NCBI GenBank assembly: GCA_036844945.1
Contig: DAIUEV010000001.1
Span: 105,997 to 169,996 of the forward strand
Direction of reading: 5' to 3'
DNA from: Palsa-461 sp036844945
GTDB taxonomy: Bacteria; Actinomycetota; Acidimicrobiia; Acidimicrobiales; RAAP-2
Length of the DNA: 64,000 bases
Shown one piece after another: positions 36,750 through 55,640 of this stretch. Each line of letters begins with the position of its first letter. Position 1 is the first letter of the stretch. The notes under the pieces were generated by a model, which was not told the DNA's origin, did no database searches, and saw only the letters and a list, made by a program, of their open reading frames with translations. Both the position numbers and the translations under genes were made by a program.

Positions 36750-38147
36750 GTGCGACGGTCGAGGATCGAGCGGGCGGTCGCCCTGGCCGGACTCGAGTTC
36801 CCCGACGCCGTCGACTTCGAAGTGGTCGGGGAGGAACCGGTGCTGCGCTCTCCGCACCACCTGGCCACCGGGGCCGCCACCGCGCGGGTGCTCACCGGCG
36901 TCGCCGCCGACGCGCTGTGGCGCACCCGGGGCGGCGCGCCCCAGTCCCTCGTGGTCGACGCGCGTCATGCCGCCGCCGCGCTGAGCTCCTACAGCCACCT
37001 CCGGCTCCTCGACCGCGCCGCGGTCCCGCCCGAGCCGGTGCCGAGGCGCGTGCTCGTCGGCATCGTGGCCGCCCGGGACGGCCGGTACGTCCAGCTGCAC
37101 TCGTCCTTCAACGATGGGCCGACCATCGCCGACGAGCTGGGCCTCGGCCCGGAGCCTTCCCGCGAAGAGGTCGAGGCCGCGGTCGCGGGCCGGGACGCGT
37201 TCGAGCTCGAGGCGTCGTTCATCCGCCGACGGGTCTGCGGCGGCGTGGTCATGTCGAAGGAGGAGTGGGCCGGCCACCCGCAGGGCCGGGCGCTCGAGGG
37301 GTGGCCGGCCGTGCGGGTGACCCGGATCGGCGACGCGCCGCCCGAGCCTCTGCCCGAAGGCGACCGCCCGACGTCGGGGGTCCGGGTGGTGGACCTGACG
37401 CGGGTGCTGGCCGGACCCACCTGTGCGAAGACCCTGGCCGAGCACGGCGCCGACGTGCTGCACGTCACCGCGCCCCACCTCGACCGCCGCGGGCCGTTCG
37501 ACATCGAGACCGGCATCGGCAAGCGACAGACGAGCATCGACCTGAACGATCCGGCCGGGGCCGAGACGATGCACGCGCTGCTCGCCGAGGCCGATGTGTT
37601 CTCCCAGGGGTACCGGCTCGGCACCCTGGCGCGGCGCGGGCTCGGTCCCGAGGCGGTGGCCGAGCTGCGGCCCGGCATCGTGTACGTCTCGGAGAACTGC
37701 TACGGCCACGTGGGGCCGTGGCGCGAGCGCCCGGGGTGGGAGCAGCTGGGCCAGGCCGCCACCGGGATGTCGATGCGGGAGGGGATGTCGTCCCCCTCGG
37801 GTGTGCCGCGCCTCGCCCCGGCCGCGGTCAACGACTACACGACCGGGTTCCTCGCCGCCTACGGCGCGATGGTGGCGCTCGCCCGCCGGGCCTCCGAGGG
37901 CGGGTCGTGGCACGTCCAGGCGTCGCTGTCCCAGACCTGCATGTGGTACCAGCGGCTCGGGGACGACAACGACCCCGAACGGGCGGATCCCGGCGACACC
38001 GGTGCGTTCGTCGCCGAGATGGACACCCCGGCATTCGGCCGGATCGCCTATCTCACCCCGGCGCTCTCGATGTCGCAGACACCGCCGCGCTGGGACCTCC
38101 CCCCGGCCCCGAGCGGGGCGCACGAGCCCGTCTGGTTGCCGCGGTAA
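36750..38147 (+). CDS. CaiB/BaiF-family (class III) CoA-transferase, two-part
   Basis: 465 residues from GTG 36750. The C-terminal part, from about residue 210, is a recognisable class III CoA-transferase (VRVVDLTRVLAGPTCAKTLAEHGADVL, GKRQTSIDLNDPAG and WRERPGWEQLGQAATGMS). The first about 200 residues look like a weaker, partial copy of the fold (SLVVDARHAAAALSSYSHL, GIVAARDGRYVQLHSSF), a two-domain arrangement known in this family. It transfers CoA between organic acids; the substrate is unknown. Downstream, 38148-38350 is non-coding. Confidence 0.85.
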   Translation: MRRSRIERAVALAGLEFPDAVDFEVVGEEPVLRSPHHLATGAATARVLTGVAADALWRTRGGAPQSLVVDARHAAAALSSYSHLRLLDRAAVPPEPVPRRVLVGIVAARDGRYVQLHSSFNDGPTIADELGLGPEPSREEVEAAVAGRDAFELEASFIRRRVCGGVVMSKEEWAGHPQGRALEGWPAVRVTRIGDAPPEPLPEGDRPTSGVRVVDLTRVLAGPTCAKTLAEHGADVLHVTAPHLDRRGPFDIETGIGKRQTSIDLNDPAGAETMHALLAEADVFSQGYRLGTLARRGLGPEAVAELRPGIVYVSENCYGHVGPWRERPGWEQLGQAATGMSMREGMSSPSGVPRLAPAAVNDYTTGFLAAYGAMVALARRASEGGSWHVQASLSQTCMWYQRLGDDNDPERADPGDTGAFVAEMDTPAFGRIAYLTPALSMSQTPPRWDLPPAPSGAHEPVWLPR

Positions 38148-38174
38148 TAAGGCGCGACGCGCCGGGCGCCGCGC

Positions 38175-38191
38175 TTGACAGGTCCATGTCA
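38175..38191 (+). promoter_or_regulatory. Consensus -35 with overlapping dyad upstream of the glucan operon
   Basis: TTGACA at 38175-38180 is a perfect -35, but no convincing -10 lies 16-18 bases on. It overlaps the inverted repeat TGACA-GGTCCA-TGTCA (38176-38191). This is a candidate regulator site for the operon. The only other notable motif in the leader is TAGCGT at 38263, a possible -10 without a matching -35. Confidence 0.38.
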
Positions 38192-38350
38192 TTTCCGCGC
38201 TTCGGCTTGCGGGTCACGGCTGGACCTGGGACGGTGGTCGCCGATCCTCGTTTGCAGGGTCCTAGCGTCGGGTACCAGGCACGGGAGGAGGAGAGGCCCG
38301 CACGGCCAGGACGGGCCGGCGCCCCGGCCCGGCGCGGCCCGTTTGCCACC

Positions 38351-40437
38351 ATGGACTCCGTTCACACGCCGCCGAGGGTCGCCATCCCCATCCCCCAGAC
38401 CGGCCGACTCCGGCCGGTCATCACCGCGATCCGGCCCTGGGTCGACGGGGTCCGGCCGGCGAAGGCGGCCGTCGGCGACCGGGTCCCGGTCGAGGCGGAT
38501 GTGCTCATCAACGGCCACGACCTCGTCGCCTGCGACGTGGCCTACACCCACGAGGACGACCAGGGTTGGGCATCGGTCCCGATGCACGATCTCGGGAACG
38601 ACCGCTTCGGGGCCGAGATCCCGATCACCAAGATCGGGCTGTACCGCTTCGTGGTGCGCGGCCGGCCGGACACCTTCGAGACGTGGCGCCGCGACCTGCG
38701 GGCCCGGCTCTCGGCGGGCCAGGACGTCTCGACCGACCTCTTGATCGGGGCCACGCTCCTGTGGGACGCCGCCGCCCGCGCGACGGGCGCCGACCGGCGG
38801 GCCCTCGCGTCGACCGCCGAGCTCGTGCGCGACGGCACCGACCGTCTCGACCGGCCCCTCGACACCGTGCCGTCGATCCGGCCGCGCAACGGGCCGAAGC
38901 CTCCGGCGCGGGACCGGCCGGCCACGTTGCGCTCGCTCGTCTTCTCCGACGAGCTCGGACACCTGGTCGGCCGCCACCCGGACCCGACGACGGCGGTCGT
39001 CTCGGAGATCCAGCGGTTGTTCGCCGACCCCGCCCGGGCTCGGTTCAGCGCCTGGTACGAGCTGTTCCCCCGGTCGGCCTCACCCGACCCCCGGCGGCCG
39101 GGGACCCTGGCCGACGTCGAGCGGTTGCTCCCCTACGTCGCCCGCCTCGGCTTCGACGTCTTGTACCTGCCGCCGATCCACCCGATCGGGAAGGTCAACC
39201 GGAAGGGCCACGACGGCCGGCCGCTCGCCGAGCCCGGCGACCCGGGCAGCCCCTGGGCGATCGGCTCGGACGAGGGCGGCCACACCGCCGTCCACCCCGA
39301 GCTCGGGACCGTGGACGACCTGCGCTCGCTCGTGGCCGCCGCCGCCGAGCGAGGCATCGACGTCGCGATGGACCTCGCGTTCCAGGCGGCCCCCGACCAC
39401 CCCTGGGTGAGCGAGCACCCGGAGTGGTTCCGCCGCGACCCCAACGGCGAGATCCGCCACGCCGAGAACCCGCCGAAGCGCTACGAGGACATCTACCCGC
39501 TCGACTTCGACTCGGCGAACTGGCCCGGCCTGTGGGAGGAGCTCCTCGGCGTGGCCCGGTTCTGGATCGATCAGGGCATCTCGGTGTTCCGGGTCGACAA
39601 CCCCCATACCAAGCCGTTCCGGTTCTGGGGATGGTTCATCGACACCCTGAAGGCGGAGCACCCCGAGCTCATCTTCCTGTCCGAGGCGTTCACCCGGCCG
39701 AAGGTGATGTACGAGCTGGCGCGGCTCGGCTTCACGCAGTCCTACACCTACTTCGCCTGGCGCAACGAGAAGTGGGAGATCGAGAGCTACTTCAACGAGC
39801 TGACGAGGACCGAGGTGGCCGACTACTTCCGGCCCAACCTGTGGCCGAACACGCCCGACATCCTCACCGAGACCCTCCAGTCCGGGCGCCCGTCGACCTT
39901 CGTCACCCGGCTGGTGCTGGCGGCCACGCTCGGTGCCAGCTACGGGATCTACGGGCCGGCCTTCGAGCTGCAGGATCACGTCGCGCGCGCGCCCGGCTCC
40001 GAGGAGTACGGGCGATCGGAAAAGTACGAGGTTCGACATTGGGACCTCGCCCGCCCCGACAGCCTCGCCGACCTGATCGGTCGGGTGAACGAGATCCGCC
40101 GGGCCCACAGCGCGCTGCAGCACGACCGGACGCTGCGTTTCCACCGGGTCGACAACGAGCGGATCGTCGTCTACTCGAAGCGGTCGATCGAGCCGGGCGA
40201 CGCCGACGCGATCGTGGTGGTGGTCAACCTCGACCCGGTGCACACCCAGTCGGGCTGGGTGGAGCTCGACCTGAAGGAGCTCGGGATCGAGCGGCCCGAG
40301 GGCCTCGTGATGCACGACCTCCTCACCGACGCCCGCTACCGGTGGGAGCCGACCCGCAACTTCGTCATGCTCGACCCGACCGGCCTGCCGGTGCACCTCT
40401 TCGGCGTGGAGGCCGACGCGGCCCGCGCGGCTTCCCG

Positions 40438-40441
<4 letters not shown>
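38351..40441 (+). CDS. glgE: Alpha-1,4-glucan:maltose-1-phosphate maltosyltransferase
   Basis: 696 residues from ATG 38351. GH13_3 features are an N-terminal domain with ITAIRPWVDGVRPAKAAVGD, YELFPRSASPDPR, VLYLPPIHPIGKVNRKG, VFRVDNPHTKPFRFWGW (nucleophile Asp about residue 416) and IFLSEAFTRPKVMY (acid/base Glu about 445). GlgE extends linear alpha-1,4-glucans with maltosyl units from maltose-1-phosphate. It is the first gene of a seven-gene operon and overlaps the next gene by four bases. No ribosome site directly precedes the ATG, and the frame is open upstream, so the start is less certain than the identity. Confidence 0.95.
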
Positions 40442-43781
<3,340 letters not shown>

Positions 43782-43785
<4 letters not shown>

Positions 43786-45871
43786 CCGCCCGGGCGGACC
43801 TGTCGCCGGGCCTGGAGGACCTCGCCCGGCTCGCCGGCGTGCAACCCGGGTACCGCGCGTACGACGGGACCGAGCATCGGGTCGACGAGGCGGTGCTCGT
43901 CGGCGTGCTCCGCGCCCTCGGGGTCGGCCTCGACGACGGGGCGGGCGCCCCGGCGGCCCTGGCGGCGCTGCGGCGGGAGCGGGCGACCGACCGCCTCGCC
44001 CCGGTCGTCGCCCACCGCATCGGCCTCGGGGACGAGACGCCGGTCGCGATCCCGGCCGCCGCTGCCCCGGGGGGCTCCTGGCTCACCCTCGAGCTCGAGG
44101 ACGGCACGCGCCGGCGCGAGCGCCTGGCCGAGCTGCTCGACCCCGGCTCGGCCCGGCCGACGGTGCGGCTCTCCGCGCTCGCCGGGGGAGCCCTCCCGCC
44201 CGGCTACCACGAGCTCGTCCTCGAAGGCCCGGGCGCCGAGCAGCGGGCGCTCGTGATCGCGGCCCCCCGCTGTCCGGCCGCCACCCGCGGCTGGGGCCTC
44301 TTCCACCCCCTCTACTCGCTCTCGACCGAAGGCGACTGGGGCGTCGGCAACTACGGGAGCCTGGCCGAGCTCGGCCGCTTCACCCGGGCGTCCGGGGGGT
44401 CGATCCTCGGCACCCTGCCCCTGTACCCGGCGTTCCTCGAGCCGCCGGCCGACCCGAGCCCGTACCTGCCGGTCACCCGGCTCGGGTACCAGGAGCTCTA
44501 CATCGACCTGGCCGCGGTCCCCGAGCTGGCCGCGGTCGATGAGGCACGCCGGGCGCTCGAGTCGCCGGCGGTGGCCGAGGGCGTGGCAGCGGCCCGGCGG
44601 TCGCCCACCGTCGCCTACGAGGCGCTCGAGGGCCTGCACCGGTCGGTGCTCCAGCCCCTCGCCGACGCGCTGGCGGTCGGCCGGGCCGGGCAGCCGCTGC
44701 GGGACTTCGCCGACGCCCATCCGGAGTTGGAGGCCTACGCGCGCTTCCGGGCGGCCGGCGAGCGGCATGGGCGCGACTGGCGGCGGTGGCCCGCGGCGGT
44801 GAAGGGCGAAGGCCGCGCGGCGCTCGAGGACCCCGCCGCCCGCCGGCATCTCTGCGCGCAGTGGCTGGCCTGGCGGCAGCTCGAGGCGGCCGCCGAGGCC
44901 GCCCCGCTCTACGGGGACCTGCCCGTCGGCGTGCACCCCAACGGCTTCGACCCGTACTCGACCCCGGAAGCCTTCGCTCCGCTGGCGCACGGCGGCGCCC
45001 CGCCCGACCCGTTCTTCGCGCTCGGCCAGGACTGGGCGTTCGCACCGCTGCACCCGGTCGCGTTGCGCGAGACGCGCTACCGCTACCTGATCGACGTGCT
45101 GCGGGTGGCGTTCGCGGCGGTCGTGGCGCTCCGGGTCGACCACGTCATGGGCCTGCACCGCCTGTACTGGATCCCCGAGGGCTTCGACGCCCGCCACGGG
45201 GCGTACGTCACCTACCCGGCCGACGAGCTCCGCGCGCTGGTCGCCCTCGAGGCCCACCGGGCCGGCGCGGTCGTGGTCGGCGAGGACCTCGGGACGGTGG
45301 ACCCGTTGGTGCGGACCGCGATGGACCGCGACGGGATGCTTCGCTCCTTCGTCCTCGAGTTCGCCACGTCGGCCGCCACGCCGCTCCCGTCCCCTCCGGC
45401 CGGCTGCATCGCCTCGTGGGGGAGCCACGACCTGCCCCGCTTCGCCGCCTTCTACCGCGGCGCCGCCCCCGGAGCGGCGACCGACGGCGGCCGCGACCGG
45501 CGGTCCGACGCCGAGCGGGCCGCCTGGCGGGCCGAGCTCGCGACGCGGGTGGCGTCGGACCCCGAGCTCCGGGCGTTCGCGGAGCGGCCCGGGTCGTCGG
45601 GGCAGCCGCCCGAGGAGCGGGCCGCCCTCGCGGCCTGCCTCGCCCATCTGGCCGGCGGGCCGGCCGACCTCGTGCTGGTCGACGTCGGCGACCTGCTGGG
45701 CGACGACGCGCAGGAGAACCGGCCGGGGACCGGGGTGGAGGCGGACAACTGGCGGCACCGGACCGCCACCACCCTGGAGGCGATCCGCACCGATCCGGAG
45801 GTCGCGGCGCTGCTGGCCCTCGTCGACTCCGGCCGGAAGACGGCCGTCACACCCGAGGCGGCCTGCGTCCC

Positions 45872-45875
<4 letters not shown>
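43782..45875 (+). CDS. malQ: 4-alpha-glucanotransferase (amylomaltase)
   Basis: 697 residues from GTG 43782 (GTGA overlap). After an N-terminal domain of about 150 residues with LEDLARLAGVQPGYRAYDG come the GH77 motifs: STEGDWGVGNYGSLAEL, SPYLPVTRLGYQELYIDL, ALRVDHVMGLHRLYWIPEG (nucleophile Asp), VVVGEDLGTVDP (acid/base Glu) and SWGSHDLPRFAAFY. It transfers glucan segments between chains and would balance malto-oligosaccharide lengths in the cycle. The frame is open from 41226, but that part is a shadow of treS. Confidence 0.95.
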
Positions 45876-47779
<1,904 letters not shown>

Positions 47780-47810
47780 GGGTCCCGGTCTGCTAAGTGT
47801 CAGGCCCTCC

Positions 47811-49735
47811 ATGGTGATCCCCCCCGCCCCCCTCGACGCGCGCCTGGCCACCGGGAGCTCCGGCCTCGGGGCGACCCCGCTGCCGGGCGGGCGGACCCGC
47901 TTCGTCGTGTGGGCCCCCCGGGCCGGCCGGGTCCGGGTGAAGCTCGAGCCACTCGGGGGGGCCGGACCGAGGGAGGTCGACCTCGCGCCGATCGAGCTCG
48001 GCTACCACGAGGCGGTGGTCGAGGGGTGCCCGCCCGGCACCCGGTACCGCTACCGGCTCGACGACGGCGAGCCAATGGCCGACCCCGCGTCGCGCTCCCA
48101 GCCCGAGGGGGTCCTCGGTCCCTCCGAGGTGGTCGACCTGGGCGCCCATCGGTGGGCCGACGCCGCCTACCGGCCCCGGCCGCTCTTCGCGCAGGTGATC
48201 TCGGAGTGGCACATCGGCACGGTCACCGAAAGCGGCACCTTCGACGCCGCGACCGGGGTGCTCGACGACCTCGTCGAGGTCGGGATCACGGCCGTCGAGG
48301 TGATGCCGGTGGCCGAGTTCCCCGGCGCCCGCAACTGGGGCTACGACGGGGTCTTCCCCTTCTCGGTGCAGCACACCTACGGGGGGCCGGTCGGGCTGCA
48401 GCGCTTCGTCGACGCCTGCCATCAGCGCGGCCTCGCGGTGGTGCTCGACGTGGTCCACAACCACCTCGGCCCGCTCGGCAACGTCCTGGGTGCCTTCGGC
48501 CCGTACTTCACCGAGCGCTACCGGACCCTCTGGGGACCGGCCCTCAACTTCGACGGCCCGGGGTCGGACCACGTCCGCGCCTACTTCTTCGAGAGCGTCG
48601 CGCAGTGGTTCGTCGACTACCACGTCGACGCGCTGCGCCTCGACGCGATCCACTCGATCCTCGACACCACGGCCACGCCGTTCGTGGCCGAGCTCTCCGA
48701 GCTGGCCGCCCGCCTGAGCGAGCAGCTCGGGCGCCCGTGCGCGCTGATCGCCGAGAGCTCGGACAACGACCCGGCCGTGGTCACCGCGCGCAGCGCCGGC
48801 GGCATCGGCATGGACGCCCAATGGAACGACGACTTCCACCATTCGTTGTTCGTGGCCCTCACCTTCGAGCAGCGCGCCTACTACGCCGACTACGGGCGGG
48901 TGGAGGACCTGGCCCGGGCGATCAACGACGGGTTCGTGCTCCAGGGTGAGTTCTCCGAGTACCGCCGCCGCCGCCACGGCGCGCCCTCCTCTCATCTCGA
49001 GCCCGAGCGCTTCGTGACCTTCGCCCAGAACCATGACCAGATCGGCAACCGCCCCCGGGGCGAGCGGCTGGCCGGCCTCGTCCCCCTCGACCGCCAGCGC
49101 CTGGCCGCCGGGCTGCTGCTCCTCAGCCCCGGCGTCCCGCTCCTGTTCATGGGGGAGGAGTACGGCGATCCCGCCCCCTTTCCCTTCTTTGTCGACCACG
49201 GCGACCCCGAGCTCCTCGAGGCGGTCCGGCGGGGACGGCGGGCCACGCTCCGGCACATGGGCTTCGACGAGGAGCCGCTCGACGCGGCGGCCGAGGCCAC
49301 CTTCGACTCGGCGGTGCCCGACCGGTCGCTGCGGACGAAGGACGACCACCGCGGGCTGCTCGCCCTGCACCGCGCCCTGATCGCGTTGCGGCGGGCCGAT
49401 CCGGCGCTCGCCCGGTCGCGCCGGGTCGACGTCTCGGCGTCGGTCCACGGATCGGTGCTGACGGTGACCCGGCGGGACCCGGCCGGGGCGGCCGTCTCGA
49501 TCTTCAACGTCGGGCCGATGCCGGCGGCCGCGCTCGCCCCGTCGCTCGTGGCCGGGGCGGGGCCGGCCGGCCAGACCCGCTGGCACCTCCTGTTCGACCC
49601 GGGCGACCCCGCCCTCGGCGGCCCCGGCTCGGTCCGGCCGGTCGAGGTGCTCCCGGGCGACTCGATCCTGCTCGAGCCGTGGGCCTTCTGCGTCTACGGC
49701 TCCGAGCCGGCCCGGCCGGCCGGCGAGCCCGAGCC

Positions 49736-49739
<4 letters not shown>
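47811..49739 (+). CDS. treZ: Malto-oligosyltrehalose trehalohydrolase
   Basis: 642 residues from ATG 47811. The N-terminal beta domain contains RFVVWAPRAGRVRVKLEP. The core has EWHIGTVTESGTFDAATGVLDDL, VMPVAEFPGARNWGYDGVF, DVVHNHLGPLGNVL, ALRLDAIHSILDT (nucleophile), LIAESSDNDP (Glu) and TFAQNHDQIGNRPRG. These match GH13_10 TreZ. It cleaves the trehalose unit from maltooligosyltrehalose made by TreY. It overlaps glgX by four bases (GTGA). Confidence 0.95.
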
Positions 49740-51858
<2,119 letters not shown>

Positions 51859-51862
<4 letters not shown>

Positions 51863-54402
51863 GCGCCCGCCCCGCCCGCCCGCTGGGCTCGACCTACCGC
51901 CTGCAGCTCCACGGGGTGGGGTTCGACGGTGCCCGCCGGCTCGTCGCCTACCTCGACGCGCTCGGGATCGAGACCCTGTACCTGTCGCCGGTCACCGCGG
52001 CCGCCCCCGGCAGCCCCCATGGCTACGACGTCGTCGACCCCAACCGGCTCGACCCGGTCCAGGGGACCGAGGCCGACTTCGAGGCGCTGCTCGCGGAGCT
52101 CGACGCCCACGGCATGCGGCTCCTCCTCGACGTGGTGCCCAACCACATGGCGACGGACCCGGCCAACGAGTGGTGGTGGGACGTGCTGCGGCTCGGCCCC
52201 AACTCGCCGCACGCCCCGGTCTTCGACATCGACTGGGCCGCCGGCGACTGGCGGGTGGTGCTCTCCACGCTCCCGGCCCCGCTCGCGGCGGTGCTCCGCA
52301 CCGGGGAGGTGGCCGTCCACTCCGGCCGGCTCCTGCTCAGCGTCGAGGGCCAGGACTTCCCGCTCGACCCGGCGTCGTCGCTCGGTGCCGGCGACGACGC
52401 GGCGGCGGTCCTCGCCGCCCAGCACTACCGCCTCGCCTATTGGCGGCTCGGCCGATTCGAGGGGAACTACCGCCGGTTCTTCGATATCGACGGGCTGGTG
52501 GGGGTGCGCCTCGAGGACGAGGCCGTCTACGAGGCCACCCACCGGCTCGCCCTCGCCCTCGCCCGGGACCCCCGCGTCGCCGGGCTGCGGATCGACCACA
52601 TCGACGGGCTGGCCGATCCGACCGCCTATCTCCGCAGGCTGGTGGACGACGTCGAGTCGGGCCGGGGTGAGCGGCCGTGCGTGGTGGTCGAGAAGATCCT
52701 CGGGCCCGGCGAGACGCTGCCGCCGTCGTGGCCGATCGACGGGACGACCGGGTACGAGTTCGCCGACCTCACCACGCGGCTGTTCGTCGACCCCGCCGGC
52801 GCGGCCGCGCTCGACCGCCTCGGCGCGGAGTCGACCGGGGACGACCGGAGCTTCGACGAGCTGGTCGCGGCGGCCCGGAGGGGGGTCGTCGACGCGCTCT
52901 TCCCCGGGCAGTTCGACCGGCTGGTGGGGCTGGCCGCGGCGGCGCTCACCGAGCGGGTGCCCGGCCACGACCTCGCCCGCCCCGACGTCGCGGCGGCGCT
53001 CCGGGCCCTGCTTGCCCACCTGCACGTCTACCGCACCTACGTCGGCCGGGGCCCGGCCGACCGGGCCGACCGGGCCCGGCTGGCCGCCGCCGCCACCGCG
53101 GCGCGCCCCGAGCTCGGCCCCGAGGCGGCCCGGGCCCTCGACTCGCTGGTGGCCGTGGTCCACGGCGCCGGCTCGTCGCCGGTGAGCGGCCCCCGGGCCG
53201 ACGCCCGGTCACCCTTCATCTCGCGCCTGCAGCAGTTGAGCGGCGCGGTGGCGGCCAAGGGCGTCGAGGACACCGCCTGCTACGGATTCCACGGCCTGCT
53301 GGCGTCGGCCGAGGTCGGCGGCGACCCGGGCCGGCCCTCGCTCGGCGTGCCCGACCTGCATGCGGCACTCGCCGCCCGGGCGCGGCTCGGGTCCTGCGGC
53401 CTCAACGCGCTCTCGACCCACGACACGAAGCGCAGCGCCGATGTCCGCGCCCGGCTGGCCGTCCTCTCGGAGGCGGCGCCGGAGTGGGAGGCCCTGGTCC
53501 GGCGCTGGCACCGCCGCCACGTCGTCTCGCTCGGCGGCGGGACCGGCCCGGACCCCCACGACGAGCTGTTCTTCTACCAGAGCCTCTTCGGAGTCTGGCC
53601 GGCCGACGGCGGGGCCGGCCCCGAGCTCACCCGCCGCCTGCGCGACACGATGCGCAAGGCGGCCCGGGAGTCCAAGCGGAGGACGAGTTGGATCGATCCC
53701 GACCTCCGCTACGAGCGGGTGCTCCGGCGTTTCGTCGAGGCGGTCCTCGGCGATCCGCGCACGCGCGCCGAGCTCGACCGGCTGGTACGCCGGCTCGGCC
53801 CGGCGGCGGCCACGAACTCGCTTGCCATGACGGTGCTCGCCGCCACCGCCCCGGGGGTGCCCGACCTCTACCAGGGCGGCGAGCTGTGGGACCTCTCGCT
53901 CGTCGACCCCGACAGCCGCCGACCGGTCGACTTCGGCGCTCGGCAGGCGGCGCTCGCGGAACTGGCCGAAGAGGGCGGGGGGCCGACCGGAGCCGAGGTG
54001 GCCGCGCTCCTGGCCGCGTGGCCCGACGGCCGGGTCAAGCTGCACGTCACCTCGGCGCTCCTGCGGCTCCGGCGGTGCCGACCCGAGCTGTTCGCGCGCG
54101 GCGCCTACCTGCCGCTCTCGGTGCGGGGGCCGGGCCGGGACCGGCTGGTCGCGTTCGCGCGGCGGCGGGGCCCGGCGTGGTCGGTGACCGTGGTGCCGCG
54201 GCTCACGATGGCGGCCACCGGGCCCGGGAGGTTCGCGCTCGGGACCGAGGGGTGGGGCGCGAGCACGGTGGTCCTCCCCGCCGGCGCGCCGGGAGCCTGG
54301 CGCGACGTGCTCAGCGGCTCGGCGGTGCGGGCGCGGGCGGGATCGGTGCGGGTCGGCGACCTGCTCAGCACGCTGCCGGTGGCGGTCCTCACCCCGCGAT
54401 AG
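51859..54402 (+). CDS. treY: Malto-oligosyltrehalose synthase
   Basis: 847 residues from TTG 51859, which overlaps the glgX stop as TTGA and gives the natural N-terminus LGSTYRLQLHGVGFDGARRL. GH13_26 motifs are YLSPVTAAAPGSPHGYDVVD, LLLDVVPNHMA, GLRIDHIDGLADPTAYLRRL (nucleophile), VVVEKILGPGETLPPSW (Glu), TTGYEFADL and VAAKGVEDTACYGFHGL with LNALSTHDTKRSADVRARL. It isomerises the reducing-end glucose of a linear glucan to a trehalose unit. It is the last gene of the operon and is followed by tandem hairpins. Confidence 0.95.
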
Positions 54403-54412
54403 CCGCGGCACG

Positions 54413-54450
54413 CGGGCCGGGACCGGCCCGACCGACGCGACGCGGTCGGT
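54413..54450 (+). terminator. Tandem hairpins ending the glucan/trehalose operon
   Basis: CGGGCCG-GGAC-CGGCCCG (54413-54430) is followed directly by ACCGAC-GCGACGCG-GTCGGT (54431-54450). The first begins ten bases after the treY stop. There is no T-run, but two stems in series right after a seven-gene operon are a good terminator candidate. Confidence 0.55.
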
Positions 54451-54484
54451 GCCGGCTCGTCCGGGGGGCGCCGTATCGTGGGCC

Positions 54485-55069
54485 ATGGACGGCGCCACCC
54501 TGGCGGTCTACGAGCGGCGCGCCGCCGAGTGGATCGCGCGCCGGGGGGAGGCCACCGACGGGCTGGGGACCCGGCTGAGGGCGCTCGCCGGTCCCGGCCC
54601 GGTCGTCGACCTCGGCTGCGGGGCCGGCCGGTACCTGGTCGAGCTCGGTCCGGTGGTGGTCGGGGTGGACGGGGCGGCTGCGATGCTGGCGCTGGCCCGG
54701 CGGCACGGGGGCCCCTTGGCCCGGGCCGACCTCGAGGCGCTGCCCTTCGCCGACGGGGTGCTGGCCGGGGCCTTCGCCCGCCACTCCTACCTGCACCTCG
54801 AAAAGGCGCGGGTGCCCAACGCGCTCGGTCAGGTCCGCCGGGCGCTCCGGCCGGGCGCGCCGTTCCTCCTCACGGTGATCCGGGGGAGTTACGAGGGACA
54901 CCGGCTCCCCGACGACGACTTCGCGGGCCGCTTCTTCGCGTGCTGGGAGCCCGAGGAGCTGGCCGCCGCGCTGTCGGCCGCCGGGTTCGGCGACGTCCAC
55001 CTCGAGGCGCTGGCCCGGCGTCGCGGGGCGCCCGATGTCCTCGCGCTGGCCCGATCACCAGGGTCCTGA
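54485..55069 (+). CDS. Class I SAM-dependent methyltransferase
   Basis: 194 residues from ATG 54485. Motif I is VVDLGCGAGRYLVEL. VVGVDGAAAMLALARRHGG (motif II acid), ADLEALPFADGVLAGAFARH (motif III) and VRRALRPGAPFLLTV follow, as in the methyltransferase-11 group. The substrate is unknown. It stands alone after the operon terminator. Confidence 0.88.
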   Translation: MDGATLAVYERRAAEWIARRGEATDGLGTRLRALAGPGPVVDLGCGAGRYLVELGPVVVGVDGAAAMLALARRHGGPLARADLEALPFADGVLAGAFARHSYLHLEKARVPNALGQVRRALRPGAPFLLTVIRGSYEGHRLPDDDFAGRFFACWEPEELAAALSAAGFGDVHLEALARRRGAPDVLALARSPGS

Positions 55070-55226
55070 CCTCGCCGCACGCGCCAACCGATGTTCCATC
55101 CGGTCAGGGTGGCGCGGTCAGCTCGGCGCCGATGGCGACCCCGGGAACGCCGACCCGCCGACCTAGTCTGAGTGACACCCGCCACACCGTCGCTGCTGAC
55201 CTTTCAGCACAGACGAGAGGAAGCCC

Positions 55227-55619
55227 ATGACCCTTGGTGACAAGTCCCTGCACTTCGAGAGCAAGGGGACGGACCTGAGCGCCCTGCCGCAGAAGATCGA
55301 GGACTATCTCAAGTCCGATGGGTTCACCGTGCAGACCTCCGCGCCGAGCGGCCAGGGCACCGTGCTGCAAGCGAAGAAGGGGGGATTCCTTCGCGGGGTC
55401 GTGGATGCCGATCGAGCGCTGTCGGTCATGATCTCGGGCGAACCGAACGACTTCACGGTGCGGGTGGGAATCGGCAAGTGGCTCGAGCACCTCGGAGTGG
55501 CAGCGGCCGAGACGCTGCTCCTCTCCGATCTCTTCCTCGTGATCGACGTCGCCGAGTCTGCCTGGAACTTCGAGGTCGAGGAGAAGCTGGTCAAGCAGAT
55601 CGAGTCGCTCGTCGGCTGA
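55227..55619 (+). CDS. Small conserved-looking protein of unknown function
   Basis: 130 residues from ATG 55227, with a good ribosome site (GAGAGGAAG) just upstream. I do not recognise a named family. It starts TLGDKSLHFESKGTDLSAL and contains a mixed alpha/beta pattern: QKIEDYLKSDGFTVQ, VLQAKKGGFLRGVVDADRAL, DFTVRVGIGKWLEHLGV and a C-terminal helix EEKLVKQIESLVG. There is no signal peptide, and one mildly hydrophobic stretch (ETLLLSDLFLVIDV). Codon use is less GC-extreme than neighbouring genes. TAGTCT at 55164-55169 might be its -10. The 55070-55226 gap is otherwise featureless. Confidence 0.7.
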   Translation: MTLGDKSLHFESKGTDLSALPQKIEDYLKSDGFTVQTSAPSGQGTVLQAKKGGFLRGVVDADRALSVMISGEPNDFTVRVGIGKWLEHLGVAAAETLLLSDLFLVIDVAESAWNFEVEEKLVKQIESLVG

Positions 55620-55640
55620 AGTCGCGGGCCGCTCGCGCCG

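Noticed and set aside
36704..38350. Plus-strand extension that would make GlgE 1245 residues long
   Set aside because: The upstream part is an out-of-frame reading of the CoA-transferase gene; GlgE homology begins near 38351.
47780..47810. GAGGG / CCCTC pairing between glgB and treZ
   Set aside because: Only five base pairs with a 20-base loop; chance pairing is likely in this composition.
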